A stretch of DNA of 64,000 nucleotides from Phragmites australis (GCF_958298935.1 NC_084943.1:940001-1004000), one strand, 5' to 3'; shown: positions 42,036 to 54,700, counted from the first letter of the stretch. A program made the numbers and translations. The notes: a model not told the origin generated them from the letters alone.

Positions 42036-42640
42036 AGTCTCTTTCTCTTTCGGCAGACTTCCCTGCTCGCCATGGTACTTACTACACGTAGCGGTATCGG
42101 TGCTGCCTAGCATCTCGGTCTAAGTAAGTTGCAACAAGCAAAGTAGTAACTTTATAAACATGTTTAGTCTATAACTCTGAATCACTATGCTTTGTCAGGG
42201 AATGCTCACTCTGTCAGTTTTCTTGAATGCTTTTTTGCAATATTGAAGGTACTATTAGCTGTGATAAAGTTGTGGAGTCTACTAAAAAGCACTTGGAGAT
42301 GAGAATGAAACGCATCATGCACCGGCAAGCAAGAGGTATTGGTGTACGACTTGATGTTGAGAGAGAGACAGAGGTGTTATATTTCTCTCTCTTTTTATAC
42401 AGCTCTGGGAGCACTGTATCTATTGTATGTGACAAAAGGCTAGTTTAATTCCATGTTTAGATATCGAAACACCATTTTGAATTTAATTCTAAGAAATAAA
42501 TTCCATGTACATTCAAATAAGAAAATTGGGTTTGAATCAGGTTCTAGCCAATTCAATTTATATTGGAATCTAATTACAAGAATCAAATTTAATTTATGGG
42601 ATCCAAACAGACCCTGAATGCTTTTCAACAAAACCTCTGT
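42036..42640. other. Unassigned stretch with one possible exon
   Basis: At about 42240-42378 a frame reads GTISCDKVVESTKKHLEMRM then KRIMHRQARGIGVRLDV, which looks protein-like and is followed by GA/CT-rich sequence. The family is not recognised. From 42440 to 42620 the sequence is AT-rich and ends in ATCCAAACAGACCCTGAA, which resembles a MITE terminus. Confidence 0.3.
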
Positions 42641-43732
42641 ACTGGTCACTTAAACCCTCCGAGTTGGGGTGAATGGAAATAAGATGATTGGTGGAACCTT
42701 AGCTTTGGTGTAGTAGTTAGCGTTCTTGAGTGTTCTTCACCTTTACCTGTGCTCCCCAATCCGCACTGCCAAAAATCCACCCAATACTTACACCAGTGCG
42801 TTCTCTGAATCTTTCCAACTTTAACAAGGTGTTGGCGTAGAATTTGGCAATCCCGTGCAACAAAAAAATCCATCCTGGATAACTGTCACTTTTCGCAGTA
42901 ACACATAACTTGTTTACGAGCAAACAAGCAAATGATTTCGATCAATAATCGTGAAAGCCGCCGCCTGGACAATTTACTGGCAAATCGACAAAAAACTATC
43001 ATCCAAATCACGGAGATTCGAAGTAGCAGCGAAGAACTAGCCTACAACTACCCTAATGTGCAGGAAAGTATAAGAAAACAAAAGGTAGATGCAAATTTTG
43101 CGATTGACTGATGTGTTGCAATCGGTCTTCACCCTTCAACTATTTATAGTGGGCTTAGTCTTGGCCCTAGGGAGTTAGACTTTATCCCGAAAACCCTCTC
43201 AACACAGAACCTTGTTCAGCCAAAATTTCCAAAAATCCAGAACAGATCTAAAGATCCAAATCGATTCGGTTTTGGACTGAACGCCGGATGGTCCGGTGAG
43301 AACAAATTTCCTAGCGCTAGACCATCCGGCGAATTAACTTGTCTGGAGACCTAGACCAAGTTTTAACACACACCGGACATTCCGCCGATAAAAATATGCT
43401 CACTGAAGCTTTCATCGGACTAAAAATCCAAAGAGCAATCTTCCTGCAACGAATTTTCACTTGTAAGCAATGGATAGTCCGACGCCACCGGATAATTCGC
43501 CAGATGAATTTTTCCAAAGAGCGTGTTTTCGGCAAGAAATCACTTTTATATTCACCGGATAATCCAATGATAACACCAGAACGTCAGCCGGACCGATTTT
43601 TGCAAAAAGCAAGTCCCCCTGTAGGAAAATTGTCCCTATACGCACTGGATAGTCTGGCGATGACACGGCCTCAAGCACTGGACTATCCGGTGTTTACCAA
43701 AGATTTGGTCGTTCCATTTTTCGTTATCAACA
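42640..43732 (-). repeat. LTR of the minus-strand gypsy element
   Basis: On minus a polypurine tract (AACAGGGGGCATG) is followed by TGTTGATAACG, which sets the LTR start at 43732. The LTR contains many CCGGA(C/T)(A/T) NTCCG-type units (43280-43690) and a TATAAATAG box near 43143. The 3' boundary near 42640 is uncertain, as sequence after about 42880 may already be flank or internal. Confidence 0.55.
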
Positions 43733-44041
43733 CATGCCCCCTGTTTTTGTTGAAGCTTGCGCACCGAAAAACACTTTTGTGCAGAACAATCATGGATAGT
43801 TCATTATCTACTTTCGACTAATCACTTAGGATGTATGAACAATATATCTTCCACATATGCATGTTCTTAGGGCGATGACAATTACATCGGCCATGCACAA
43901 TAATATTTCTTAGGATGATGGTAAATTACATCAGCCATAATTATTCATGTATCTCTTCTATGCATCTTGCCACATACTAGGATAATACTTCTTCAAATAT
44001 TTCCCATTGATAGCCCTAGGTAACTTATCTCCTTGCAAATA
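43733..44041 (-). other. 3' untranslated part of the gypsy element
   Basis: The stretch between the end of pol and the polypurine tract on the minus strand. No frame of interest. Confidence 0.4.
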
Positions 44042-45324
44042 TTATAGCATATATGAATTTCTAGGCACAATTTCTACAACTTTAAAAGGACCTTCCCAAC
44101 TAGGAGACCACTTTTCGAATTTATCTTTAGATCTGATAGGTAAAATCGTCTTCCAAAACAGATCACCTACTTGAAACGATTTTGCCTTTACTTTTTTATT
44201 GTAGGCTCTAGCTACTCTCAATTTATCCTTCTCAATTTCTGTCAAAGTTTTAAGCCTTTCTTTGTTGAGGTCATCTATCCTATCTAACATAGCGTTATAA
44301 TAATCCACGTTCGATAAGTTATTTTGTCATGCCACCCTCAATGCATCAAGATTTACCTTAACAGGTAAAATGACCTCTTGTCCATATACCAACTCATAAG
44401 GAGTAACTTAAGTAGCACTATGTTTAGACATGTGATAAGCCCACAATGTTTCACTCAAGACCTCATGCCACCTTTTTGGATGTTCCTCTATTTTCTTCTT
44501 TATGTGCTTAATTAAAGTCTTATTGCTTAACTCAGCCTGCACATTGGCCCGAGCATATTATGGTGATGAATTGAGAAGCTTAATCCTAAGTGATTCTGCA
44601 AACTCATGTACTTGATGAGAAATAAAATAAGAACCTTGATCGGTAATTAAAGTTTGTGGGATACGGAATCTATGAATAATATGCTCCAAAATAAATCTGA
44701 TTACCTCTTTATGCATCATGTTCTTCAATGTAACGGCCTCGATCCACTTTGTAAAATAATCCATAGCAACCAAAACAAAGCGGTGACTTTTTGAAGACGA
44801 AGGATAAATTTAGCCGATGAAATCTAAAGCTCATCCACGAAATGGTTGTGGTTTGATAATAGGATGCAAGATAGAAGCAGGAGCTAATTGTATATCACCA
44901 AACTTTTAACATGCTTCACATCCTTTGTAATATCTAGAGCACTCATCAAACATAGTTGGCCAATAAAACCAGTCGTCCTTAATAACCATATCATTTTATG
45001 AGCTGACTGATGCGTACCACAAATCTCGTCATGTACTTCACCAATAACAATTTTACTTTGCTCCGAACCTAAGAACTTTAGAAGTAACCCATCTATGGTT
45101 CGGCGATATAATTCATCATCCACCGTCACATATTTTAAATCTTACCACCTAACTTTCCTATCAACCGATGAATTAGGATTTTGCAAATACTCAATCATCG
45201 TCTTTCTCCAATCTTCAAGTGTAGACAAATCTGAATTTTTAAGTAAAATTGAACTCTCCCCTTGTTGTTTGGCCAAATAAACATTAGCACAAGCTAACAA
45301 TGATTTTTCTAACACAAAGAACAT
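44042..45324 (-). pseudogene. Gypsy integrase region
   Basis: On minus: an RNase H-integrase linker (45142-45324), a zinc-finger-like piece with LYRRTIDGLLLKFLG and HDEICGTHQSAHKM (44884-45129) whose CxxC half is decayed, a catalytic core piece MVAMDYFTKWIEAVTLKN with FRIPQTLITDQGSYF (44558-44773), and the C-terminal DNA-binding part ARAYNKKVKAKSFQVGDLFW with FEKWSPSWEGPFKV (44042-44308). The pieces lie in different frames with stops between them. Confidence 0.85.
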
Positions 45325-45699
45325 CCTTCTACTTACTCAATAACCGGATACTTGCTGCTCTAAATTATTTGCCATTATATTATCTTCTCTAGATATGTGA
45401 GTGATGGTGAAATCATCCAAATTTACTATGATATCCAAACATCTATCTAAATAGTCATTTAGTGACCTATCAAAGCATTAAAAAACTTTAAAAACTTGCT
45501 ACACTACTAATAACGAATCACCTAATGCATTTATATATTTCACACCCATGGATTCTAACATTTCCAATCCTAGCAAAAGAGCTTCATACTCGGTTTGATT
45601 GTTGGTACAAAAGTATTCTAATCAAACCAATATTTCAAAAACAACACCCCTAGGTGAAATTAAAATAATACCAACACATTGACCCTCTCTACAAGCCGA

Positions 45700-46171
45700 G
45701 CCGTCAAAATATAATTTTCATAGACACACTAATAACACTAATTAATGCATCATTATCAATATGATGATCAACAATAAAATCAGCAACAATTTGACCTTTC
45801 ATGAATCTTAATGGTTCATAAGCCAAATCATATTCAATTAAACCATATGTCCATTTTTTGATTCTACCACTCAAAATCGGCTTTTGCAACATTTATTTAA
45901 TAACATTGGTTTGGCATACCACCACACAAGTACTAGAAAGTAAATAATATCTCAACTTGTTGCATGCATAATACAAGGATAAGCATAACTTTTCAATAAA
46001 CGCATACCTTATTTCCGCATCCAAGAAACGCTGACTCGAATAAGTGATCACATATTCATTCTCTTCACTTTCTTGTGCTAGAACATCACCTATTACCGTC
46101 TCTTGTGCAGCAACATATTGCCAAAACGGAATTTCGGCTTTTAGCGCCCTAAGTACGGGGGATGATGACAA
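45700..46171 (-). pseudogene. Gypsy RNase H domain
   Basis: On minus, VIGDVLAQESEENEYVITYS and CLSLYYACNKLRYYLLSS are followed by RIKKWTYGLIEYDLAYEPLR and GQIVADFIVDH: the RNase H and connection domains that degrade the RNA strand of the hybrid. Frame changes at about 45892 and 46150 break it from RT and from integrase. Confidence 0.85.
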
Positions 46172-46995
46172 ATATTTTTGATCTCATTACAGGTTTGTTG
46201 TTGTTCTGCCTCCCAAGTAAAATTGGCTTCTTTTTTCAACCGAAGTATAGGAGTAAATGCACTAACCTTGCGGGACAAGTTAGATATGAATCGTCTCAAA
46301 TAATTTACCTTTCCTAGCAACTTTTGCACATCTCTCTTTGATTGTGGTGCCCCCAACTTGTTTATAGCTGTTATCTTATTAGGATCTATCTCTATGCCTC
46401 TCTCATGTATTATAAAACCTAAGAACTTGCCCGCCGATACACCAATAGCACAGTTAAGTGGGTTCATCTTCAAACCATATTGACACATTCTTTCAAAAGC
46501 TAAACGCAAATCGACGAAGTGACTATCCATAGCATCTGATTTGACAATAATATCATCAATGTATATTTCTAAGATAACACCAAACAAAACATGAAAGATT
46601 AAATTCATAGGTCTTTGATAAGTAGCACCGGTATTCTTTAACCCAAATATCATAACAACACACTCTACTAAACCAACAAAACCCGGAAACGAAAGACCAT
46701 TTTAGACATATCTTCCTTGGACATAAAAAAATTGATTATAACCCGCGTTGCCATCCAAAAAACTAATGACTCTATGACCCGAAGCATCATTAATCAACAT
46801 ATCGACGATAGGCATAGGATATTCATCTTTAGGAGTAGCTTTATTTAAATCTCTAAAAGCAATGCATACTCTCAACTTACCACTAATTTTCTTCTCAACC
46901 GGGACAATATTAGATATCCATTCAACATACCTACAAGGACGAATAAAACCATCAACGAGCAACCGACTTATTTCTTCTATGATTCGCCTATACAT
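46141..46995 (-). pseudogene. Gypsy reverse transcriptase
   Basis: On minus: LVDGFIRPCRYVEWISNIVP, KLRVCIAFRDLNKATPKDEY, VISFLDGNAGYNQ (46702-46995), then after a break MIFGLKNTGATYQRPMN, the catalytic EIYIDDIIVKSDA (YIDD intact), MNPLNCAIGVSAGKFLGF and KLLGKVNYLRRFISNLS (46141-46653). A frame break with stop near 46660-46700 disrupts it. Confidence 0.9.
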
Positions 46996-47526
46996 GTTAG
47001 GATTAAACTTCCTAGCCAGTTGTTTGTGAGGTCTAAAACCAGATTTTATGGAGAGCCGATGCTCTACAAGCTCACGGCTAAGTCCCGATGCTCTACAAGC
47101 TCACGGCTAAGTCCCGATATCTATTATACTCCCAAGCGAAGCAATCGACATATTCCTTAAGCAATGCAATCATTCTAATTTTAAAATCAGCATGCATGTT
47201 TTTGTTAATAAACATTAGCCTTGGCACAATTCCATTACCAATATCAACCTCTTCTAAAGGATCGGCCGACGTAAAGCCTTATCCTAACTTTTCTACCTCA
47301 TCAAATTCATCAATAGTCTCACAAATATCGTTCTTTTTAGACCGATATTACTCCACACGTGTTACTAATCCAGATTACTTTGTTTATCCATTTATAACAT
47401 TACATTGCTAAGCCAAGACGATGGAATCGACTGTATAGATACGAATACAAAACCATCTTTAGTAACACTAAGAAAATCATAACCCAAAATATCTTGACCG
47501 GATAAACACTGTACATTACCATGTTG

Positions 47527-47946
47527 TCAATTTACTGAAGCATTGGCTAAAGCAACAAAAGCTAATGTATCTGTATGGACAACTTCTACTTCATCGTCTA
47601 CCCATTGAATAAAAAATTGATGCAAGATAGAAGGCACACAATGATTTGTATGAATCCAACCATGGCCCAATAACACGTTGTAATTACCTTGAACATTGGC
47701 GACGAAGAAATCCGTAAGCACCATTTCGCTCTCAATAGTGAGCTCCATAGAAATCACACCCTTGGCCTCTGTAGGATCGCCGGGGAAGCCATTAAGCATC
47801 AAATTTGTCTTCACTAGCTCGCTATCTTCTTTTCCTAGTTTCTTGAAAACTGAATATGGTATTAAGTTCATGGTAGCTCCACCATCAACTAACATTCTAG
47901 AAATTGGTCTTCCATCAATATGTCCTATTACATACAATGGTCTCAA
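47527..47946 (-). pseudogene. Gypsy aspartic protease region
   Basis: On minus an open frame of 139 residues contains RMLVDGGATMNLIPYSVFKK (D-G-G active-site loop) and YNVLLGHGWIHTNHCVPS, the protease and following linker of a gypsy pol of the LVDGGA-type lineage. gag should follow at higher coordinates but is absent: the sequence breaks into another LTR at about 47955. Confidence 0.85.
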
Positions 47947-47954
47947 ATGTTGTC

Positions 47955-48530
47955 TCGGATCTAGAAATTTACACAGGTCGGAACATTCGATTAAATATTT
48001 TTTCCAAGACCGAGAGCCCCATGTTTGAGAAAATCAGACGTTCCGACATGCCTCGAAACATACGATGTTAAAATCAGAACATCCGATTAAATATTTTTGT
48101 CCAGACCGAACACCATATGTTTGAAAAGATCAAATATTCCGATATGATCAGAACATCCGATCGGGGGCTTCCGAACATCCGATCCAAGTCAGATCTGGAT
48201 TTTTTTTTGAAAGAGATCGAGTCAGATTTGAAGATGAGTTTTGATGGATTCCGACTCAAAACGGGGCAAGACCGACCCACCCTATAAATATAAAGGGTCA
48301 TGGCCGATTGAGAACATCCAACATCCAATCAATCAAATACATTTTTTATTATCTTTCATTTTTATCCCTTTTACCCTAATTTTCTTTTTCAATCTTCATT
48401 GCTTCATGTTCTTGATCTCGATGACCAAGGACAAGCCACCGGTTATCTGCACTCTGACAGGATCTCTTCCGAACATGGGTGACAACAAAGATCCAACAGC
48501 ATGGCGCCACAACTAATATTTTCTAGGCGC
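47955..48530 (+). repeat. LTR-like fragment of a second retrotransposon
   Basis: Repeated AGAACATCCGAT-type units (47980-48180) precede a plus-strand TATAAATATAAAGG box at about 48283 and a leader. It runs opposite to the pol at 44042-47946, so it belongs to a different element that abuts the truncated 5' side of that pol. Confidence 0.5.
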
Positions 48531-48649
48531 TGCTCGTCGGATAGTTATCATCGGAACATCCGATAGTTAGATTGAAACATCCGATCTAGGGGAATTGCAT
48601 ACGAGGTGCTCAGTGTTTGACGCGTGACATCTTCATGTGTCAATAGAGC

Positions 48650-49015
48650 TGACTGGAGCCTATTTTTTGGCACGAATATGTACATCTAGCGATGCCAAGC
48701 TAGATAGCAACTCGGCTAGAGATGCTCTAAGTTCATCTAAGCAACCAGAGCACCCAATCTGAAGAATATGAAACGGAACATGTACTGACTAGATGCTTGC
48801 ATAAGCAACTCCACAATTTCTGCTAGTTGCTTCGATGTATGCACTTAATACTTCATGCCTGCCAATGGCTGCGTCATATTACTCCAATCACAATTTCTTA
48901 TGGATGATTATACAGATATACATCAGTCAGTTTTACCTCCAGCCCCTGAGTCTGCCACAGGGAGTACCAACTTGATAGTTAAACCATACACACACTTAAA
49001 AAAAACTAGTGATTT
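48650..49015. repeat. Direct repeat D1 (with 59530-59900)
   Basis: About 360 bp nearly identical to 59530-59900 in the same orientation (shared GCTAGATAGCAACTCGGCTA, TGCTAGTTGCTTCGATGTAT, CTGCCAATGGCTGC). No ORF is conserved. The internal GAGATGCTCTAAG resembles a Harbinger-type terminus followed by TAA. Confidence 0.85.
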
Positions 49016-49208
49016 GACAGACATGTTGACATGTTATTGCTAGTCACTCTCAAAATCATTAGCATGCTTCCCTCTTAACCAGCAGAATGTAACTCGATTT
49101 GTCATCTAACATTGACAAATACCCCACACGCTGCTCAGTAGCATCATGTTACAGAACAAGGGCTGTGCTTAGCATCAGTGAAAGTGTGAAACAATAATGC
49201 GAGCTTTG

Positions 49209-49397
49209 ATATATCTATCAAGAAATAAACATGGCATTTATGCTTCTTGTTTAGTTTTACACTGAAGACAAGATAAAAACAGCACTAGTTTCAGATTACA
49301 ACTCTTGTTGGAACAGATCAACGCAGAGACATCTAGATGTTGCTGCTTCCAGGTCTAGGCCTCCACTGGCACCAGCATGCTCGTCTGCTGGTAATTT
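49209..49397 (-). pseudogene. 3' fragment of the RING-H2 gene (third copy)
   Basis: On minus the last codons (ENYQQTSMLVPVEA and stop TAG) and the complete 3' untranslated sequence of the RING gene are present, to the same inner end as the two full copies (ATATCAAAGC). Upstream of the Glu-Asn codons the similarity stops abruptly. The Pro-Glu-Glu-Ala ending of the full copies is Pro-Val-Glu-Ala here. Confidence 0.88.
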
Positions 49398-50157
49398 TCC
49401 TTCTCTGATCCAATGAGAGATCTTTTCAAGCTCAAAAATTTTTAGGATGATTTTTTTAGTATACTATAATTCATATGCAACCCATTTTGATTATTTTGGC
49501 CTAAAAATCCTGAGCCAAATTCAAATTAAAATTCTTCAAAGTTGCAACCTTTTCTAACTTGCTCTAATTTTTAAGGCTTCAAAATAATTCCTTAAAATCT
49601 GATAAAATTCACTAATATTATTCATAAGCCATGGACTAATTTCTAAAATTATTTCAAGCCCTATGTTACATAGAAATTTTGTGAGTTCCTTCACAACGCA
49701 TCACAAAAATTAAAATTGTTAAGTTTAATGAAGAGTGATCCAACAATTCCTAAATACGCTTTATGCTTTGTTAACATAGTCATTGAGCACTAAATTCTTC
49801 TTACCTGCCAAACTCTAAATGCACCCACATCAATATTGTTTATGACCATTTACCTGATGATTTACTGAACTGGTTGTTTTACTAATTGAGCTGAGATCTA
49901 ATGATTTTCAAAGGCAATGGTATATGAAACATTGTTTCCTAGAATTCTATTGCTGGGAGCAATTTGCCATTGTATACGGCGCACAATCACACACACACAT
50001 CCTCTTACTAGCAAATGAAAAAACCTCTTCACTAATTAACGAGAATAGTCATAATGACGATGTTGACCCTTGATGCACTTTTGTTTAACTTTTTATATTT
50101 CTGAGTTCAGTTCCAGCTTTTTAATTTGAAATATATAGCATTTACTTGCTCTTGCAG
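49398..50157. other. Gene-free stretch before the DMC1 fragment
   Basis: AT-rich sequence, possibly the intron that precedes the first recognised DMC1 exon in the source gene. It ends with a good acceptor (CTCTTGCAG) at 50157. No coding motif. Confidence 0.35.
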
Positions 50158-50737
50158 GTCAGGGAAGACCCAGTTGGCTCATACTCTATGTGTCTCCACT
50201 CAGATTCATCCCCCACATCGAATTTTGTTGATAGCTCCCTGCTACCATTGAAGCAATAGAATTTGAGGAACCATAGAAGTTACATAATAGTTTTCTTATT
50301 TCTGAGTAATGAAAATGCAGCTTCCAATCAACATGCATGGGGAATGGGAAGGTTGCCTACATTGACACTGAGGGGACATTGTATCTTTGGAATTGCCTGA
50401 GTAATATGTCAAGCTGATTCTCTCAATGGATTTATGTTCATTCCTATTCTCTCCAAACTGTTTCCTTAATAAAGTTTTTCAGCCGGCCTGAACGCATTGT
50501 GCCAATTGCCGAGAGATTTGGGATGGATGCCAACGCAGTTCTTGACAATGTATGAATTCCGTGCATTTAGCGTTTCTGTAAACCCATTTCAGGACTAATG
50601 AACCAAGTTATATGTTTAATTTTACGTCTGTTTCCGGTTAAATCATATATGCTCGTGAATGCACCAATGTGCACCCGTACGATTTGCTCCTGGACCTAGC
50701 TGCCAAGATGGCTGAAGAACCTTTCAGGCTTCTGATA
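50158..50737 (+). pseudogene. DMC1: DMC1 meiotic recombinase gene fragment
   Basis: Four exon pieces of the RecA-family recombinase appear in gene order with introns. 50158-50203 gives SGKTQLAHTLCVSTQ (Walker A end). 50321-50380 gives the LPI-MHG and VAYIDTEGT exon. 50483-50549 gives [19 protein letters not shown] then LDN with GT-AG borders. 50642-50737 gives IIYAR-, [22 protein letters not shown]1 performs strand exchange in meiosis. Damage: the donor after 50203 is not GT, two bases are lost near 50341 so that HGGNGK is out of frame, the AG acceptor before 50642 is missing, and the sequence stops after RLLI. N- and C-terminal parts are absent. This is a captured or duplicated genomic fragment, since introns are retained. 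Confidence 0.85.
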
Positions 50738-51009
50738 GGCATGAAACTGTAAAGTGCGTTGATGTTTTCATGTATCTCAGTTGTGCTCATGTGGTATTTA
50801 TTTTTGTCCTAGAAATAGATTGTGGATTCTGCGATTGCACTATTCCATGTTTATGCCAGCTTTGATATATCTATCAAGAAATAAACATGACATTTGTGCT
50901 TCTTGTTTAGTTTTACACTGAAGACAAGATAAAAAGGCACTTGTTTCAGATTACAACTCTTGCTGGAACAGATCGACGCAGAGACATCTAGATGTTGCTG
51001 CTTCCAGGT

Positions 51010-51423
51010 CTAGGCCTCCTCTGGCACCGGCGTGCTCGCCTGCTGGTAATTTTCGTCGTCCTGCTGCTGCGTGGGCAGTGCGTGGCGGCAGAGAGGGCAG
51101 ACGCGCTTAACCCGGAGCCATCCGAAGATGCAGTCCTGATGGAAGGCGTGTGAGCACGGCATCGCCCTGAGCTTGTCCTCCGCGTCGAAATCCTGCAGGC
51201 ACACGGCGCACTCCGCCTGCAGCCACACGTCGCCGGCCCTCACCTCCTGCAGGCTCATGATGGCCTTGCTCGAGGCGGGGATTCGAGCGCGCTTGTAGCT
51301 GCGGTTGATCTCCGCCGCCGCTTCATACAACCCCTCCCGTATCATCCAGTTGGGTAGGATGTGGCCGCTACGGTTGCCTTGGCCGTCGGAAGCAGCAAGT
51401 GGTGCTGCTCTTGCGGCATCCAT
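51010..51423 (-). CDS. RING-H2 finger protein (probable E3 ubiquitin ligase), copy 2
   Basis: 137 residues from ATG 51423. It keeps all eight zinc ligands of the RING-H2 domain (CAVC, PCSHAFHQDC, CPLC) and the ILPNWMIREG region. Compared with copy 1 it has Asn-Arg for Ser-Leu at 17-18, Ser for Gly57, Val-Trp for Ala-Arg at 66-67, Phe for Leu100, and four fewer Asp in the tail. The frame is intact and the upstream region is shared with copy 1 up to the transposon, so both may be expressed. It is transcribed away from the long-TIR transposon, toward the DMC1 fragment. Confidence 0.88.
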   Translation of the reverse strand: MDAARAAPLAASDGQGNRSGHILPNWMIREGLYEAAAEINRSYKRARIPASSKAIMSLQEVRAGDVWLQAECAVCLQDFDAEDKLRAMPCSHAFHQDCIFGWLRVKRVCPLCRHALPTQQQDDENYQQASTPVPEEA

Positions 51424-51757
51424 CTGCAACCTGCCGCGGACACTGCTCGGAGAAGAAGAATCGGATCAACACGCCGACGGGGATCGAACACGCTGGTGTG
51501 ATGGGGAGCGGATGTAAATGTCTTACCGACCTATGAATTTATGGGCTGGTGGATCGTCTGATTCACGGTCGGATTCGGATACATAGCTCGATTCTTGTCA
51601 ATTGATTTCGGATGGCGGCGCCGATTCGGATGTGGAGTGCGGGGGAAAGGATGAAGAGAAGGCAGAGGAGAGAGAGAAAGCGCGGGTTTCCACTCTTTAT
51701 CGACAGTGGGGCCCACAGGCGATTCACTGCGCTGAATTGGTAGCACTGCAGACGGGG

Positions 51758-54700
51758 AAACGACAAGAAAAAAAATAAAAAAATAGATAATATATGCTGA
51801 CGTATTTGTGAAAATAGATAATTGTTGTGTCAAATGTCTCTTCGGAGCAACTGTATACTAGTGTATTTATAAATCTAGCAACTGTATTTGATATCTCAAA
51901 ATCTGAAAACTCGATTTTGGTCCAAAAATCCGAAAGCAACCCGGACCCACTGATTTCGGCACCTCAGGTACCGAATACGGCATTGTTCACCGTATTCTTA
52001 GCACCTCAGGTGCTGAAAGCTCTTTGCATTCGGCAACTGATGTGCCGAATATGGCACTATACGCCGTATTCGGTAACTGAGCTGCCAAAATCACGTCGGC
52101 CGAGTCACGTGTTATCCGTGCTTTAGGTGCATGCGAGTTTTTTACATGCACTAAAGTTTATTCGTAAGTACGTGAGCGGGTCCGGTAGAACAATAATTAA
52201 GTAGATTTCTAAGTAATATTTTTTATATGTTGGAAAGAATTGTGCTTAGATAGTACATTGATATAATAAACTTAACATCACATTGATTAGGCATAAAATT
52301 TACAAATAGTTCATAACATATTAAGTTAATATAAGACACTAACCATACATACATCGAACTGAACTAATGAAATAGAAAGGTAAACAAAATAAACAGTCCT
52401 ACCTGGCATTTGCATAATTCATAGTGCATAGATGTTAAATACCTATATCATCCCAAGATGGTGGAGGAAAGTGGCGACGCAAATTAGCAGAAGAATACCA
52501 GCTGTACCAGTCAATGCTATTAGGGTAAGATGGCTATCGTCTCCGAGATGGTAATAGAAAGTCGTAAGGATGGGTACCAGCAAATTCACCATCATTTTTA
52601 GGGTCATCGATGTTCTCCGGAGATGGAGGAAATAGAGGGCGGGGTCGTTGTGGCATGAAATCATCGTCATCGTCATCTTGAGCTATCACGGTAGTACCAC
52701 GTCCTATTTCCTTGTCGGTTGTATGCTATCTCGATGTGGTGCGTGAACGTCATCTTGTAGTGGTCCTTAAACCTTCTCATGTATGGCTGCTGGAACGACA
52801 AGGCATTGGGGGCATAAAATTATTATCCTCATCGTCCTCTTCATTTTCTGGATGAGCAGTAGAGGGCACCCTTGCACCCCTTAGGTTCGCTGACCGTCAT
52901 CGTCTTCTATGCGAACCAGGCACCACACCCCCACCGAAGAGCATATATATCATCAAGAAGTTTGTGATCTCTATGTTGATAAATTGTGTGTCTTCCTGGA
53001 ACGCCTAAGCAAAAGAGGAGCATTTGAATCGATGGAAAAAAGATAAGTATGGTGACCAAATGGAAAATGACGAACCTGAATGTGGGATGCATACTAGTCG
53101 AGCAACATCACTATCATCGCACAGAAGGATGGTCGATCAGTTTGCACACCTTGAGATATGTTTGACGCCGCTTGTGCAACAAGGTCCTAAGGTCATCAGT
53201 GGTTAGATGTTGAAGCGGAGCGGTTAACGCAGAATAGAAGGGTCTTGTATGCAATTTGGCCATGACTTCCATTAGGTTGTTATCCTTGAAGGGATCATCC
53301 TTCTGTTCATGCACAACCTGCAAGGATGCATTAAGTGCGATATGGATCATCGTAGGGGATGCATTAAGTGCTATATGGATCATCGTAGGTGTTCATAGAA
53401 AGCTTGTACTCGAAGATCCTATTATAGATTTATTAATCCCTGACTGCAACGTTATGGCTCTGCAACAAAGCATGACTCCCTGAATATTTACAAAACAATA
53501 AACTAGTAGTAAATATCATAATTAATATGTAACAATGCTTAATAAATAACTTAAAAACAAAGTTATGTGCCATAATTATTTGACAAACATTAAAAAAATA
53601 AAAGTAATTAAATTAACAATACAATGAATAAGACGATGCATCAAAAAAATTACATAAATGAAAAGTAATTACATAAATCAAAAGTAATTACATTAACAAC
53701 AAATGAAAAGTAATTACATTAAATAAATGAAAATTAATTACATTAACAAGTACAACTGCACCAAAAAATTGCGCTGGCTACTCAACGACGACGACGCCAT
53801 ACGCAATCCTCAGAAGTGTAAGCATCTGACTGGTGTGTGGCCTTCATCCCACCAACCTGTGTTGGCCCCTACCACGTGTGCCCTTGCTCCTCATCATCAT
53901 CGTCCTGCCCTGTGGGATCCCTATCGAACGTGTATCCCACTCCTCTATCTCGGTCCTGTATGTACCATGATGAAGGATTCTCATACGGAAGTGTGGATAC
54001 CCCTAGAACGTGCTCCAATGGAGTCAGGTGGGCTGAAGGCTGACCTTGCTGGTACCATTGTAAACCCTCAGGTGCATCGGGATATTAGGGGTACTGTCCG
54101 CTGAAGAGATCGGTGAAGCTGGCGGCCTGCATTGCAGAAACCCAATCAAAAGCATGCGGTGCCGCTCCAGTTAGGCATCTGCTACAAACAGTCAATGCTC
54201 ATGATGAGTCGATGCGACAGGTGGAGATATCCTCGTAGTCTGAGGAGGTTGTGTCCGCTGCAGGGCTTGTGTACCTAGTGTAAACTGCTCACGCGCAGGC
54301 GCTTGCGTGCACTCCTTAGCCTCAACACCGGAACGTGACACATGGTGCTATGAAGCCGAAGGTGCCACACGCGACTATGCCCAAACAGGTTCCTCACGGG
54401 CACTGAACGAGCGTCTGCTGTGGGAGGCATGGGACGGATCCATGGCTAGTTGGTCGTACCCCCTCCATCGCGGGACACAACCACCTAAATCACATATAGC
54501 GGATAGGAAGTGGGGCCCTCTTGTCCTCATGAACACCCAGAGAGGGTTCCAATCCCTCCACGTTGATGACCCGCTTGCTTCCTCATAAGCTTGCTCCGCC
54601 TGCGTATGCATCTCGTACGCCTCTTCGGTCTGTAGAAGATGATGGTCATGTCAGTAATAGCGAGGTTTAACCAATGAAAATCGTTATAAGTACCGCATCA

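Noticed and set aside
40611..50858. A Helitron spanning the spacer as carrier of the acyl-CoA oxidase and DMC1 fragments
   Set aside because: Looked for a 5' TC and a 3' hairpin followed by CTRR near the fragment edges and found no convincing pair, so the carrier is left open.
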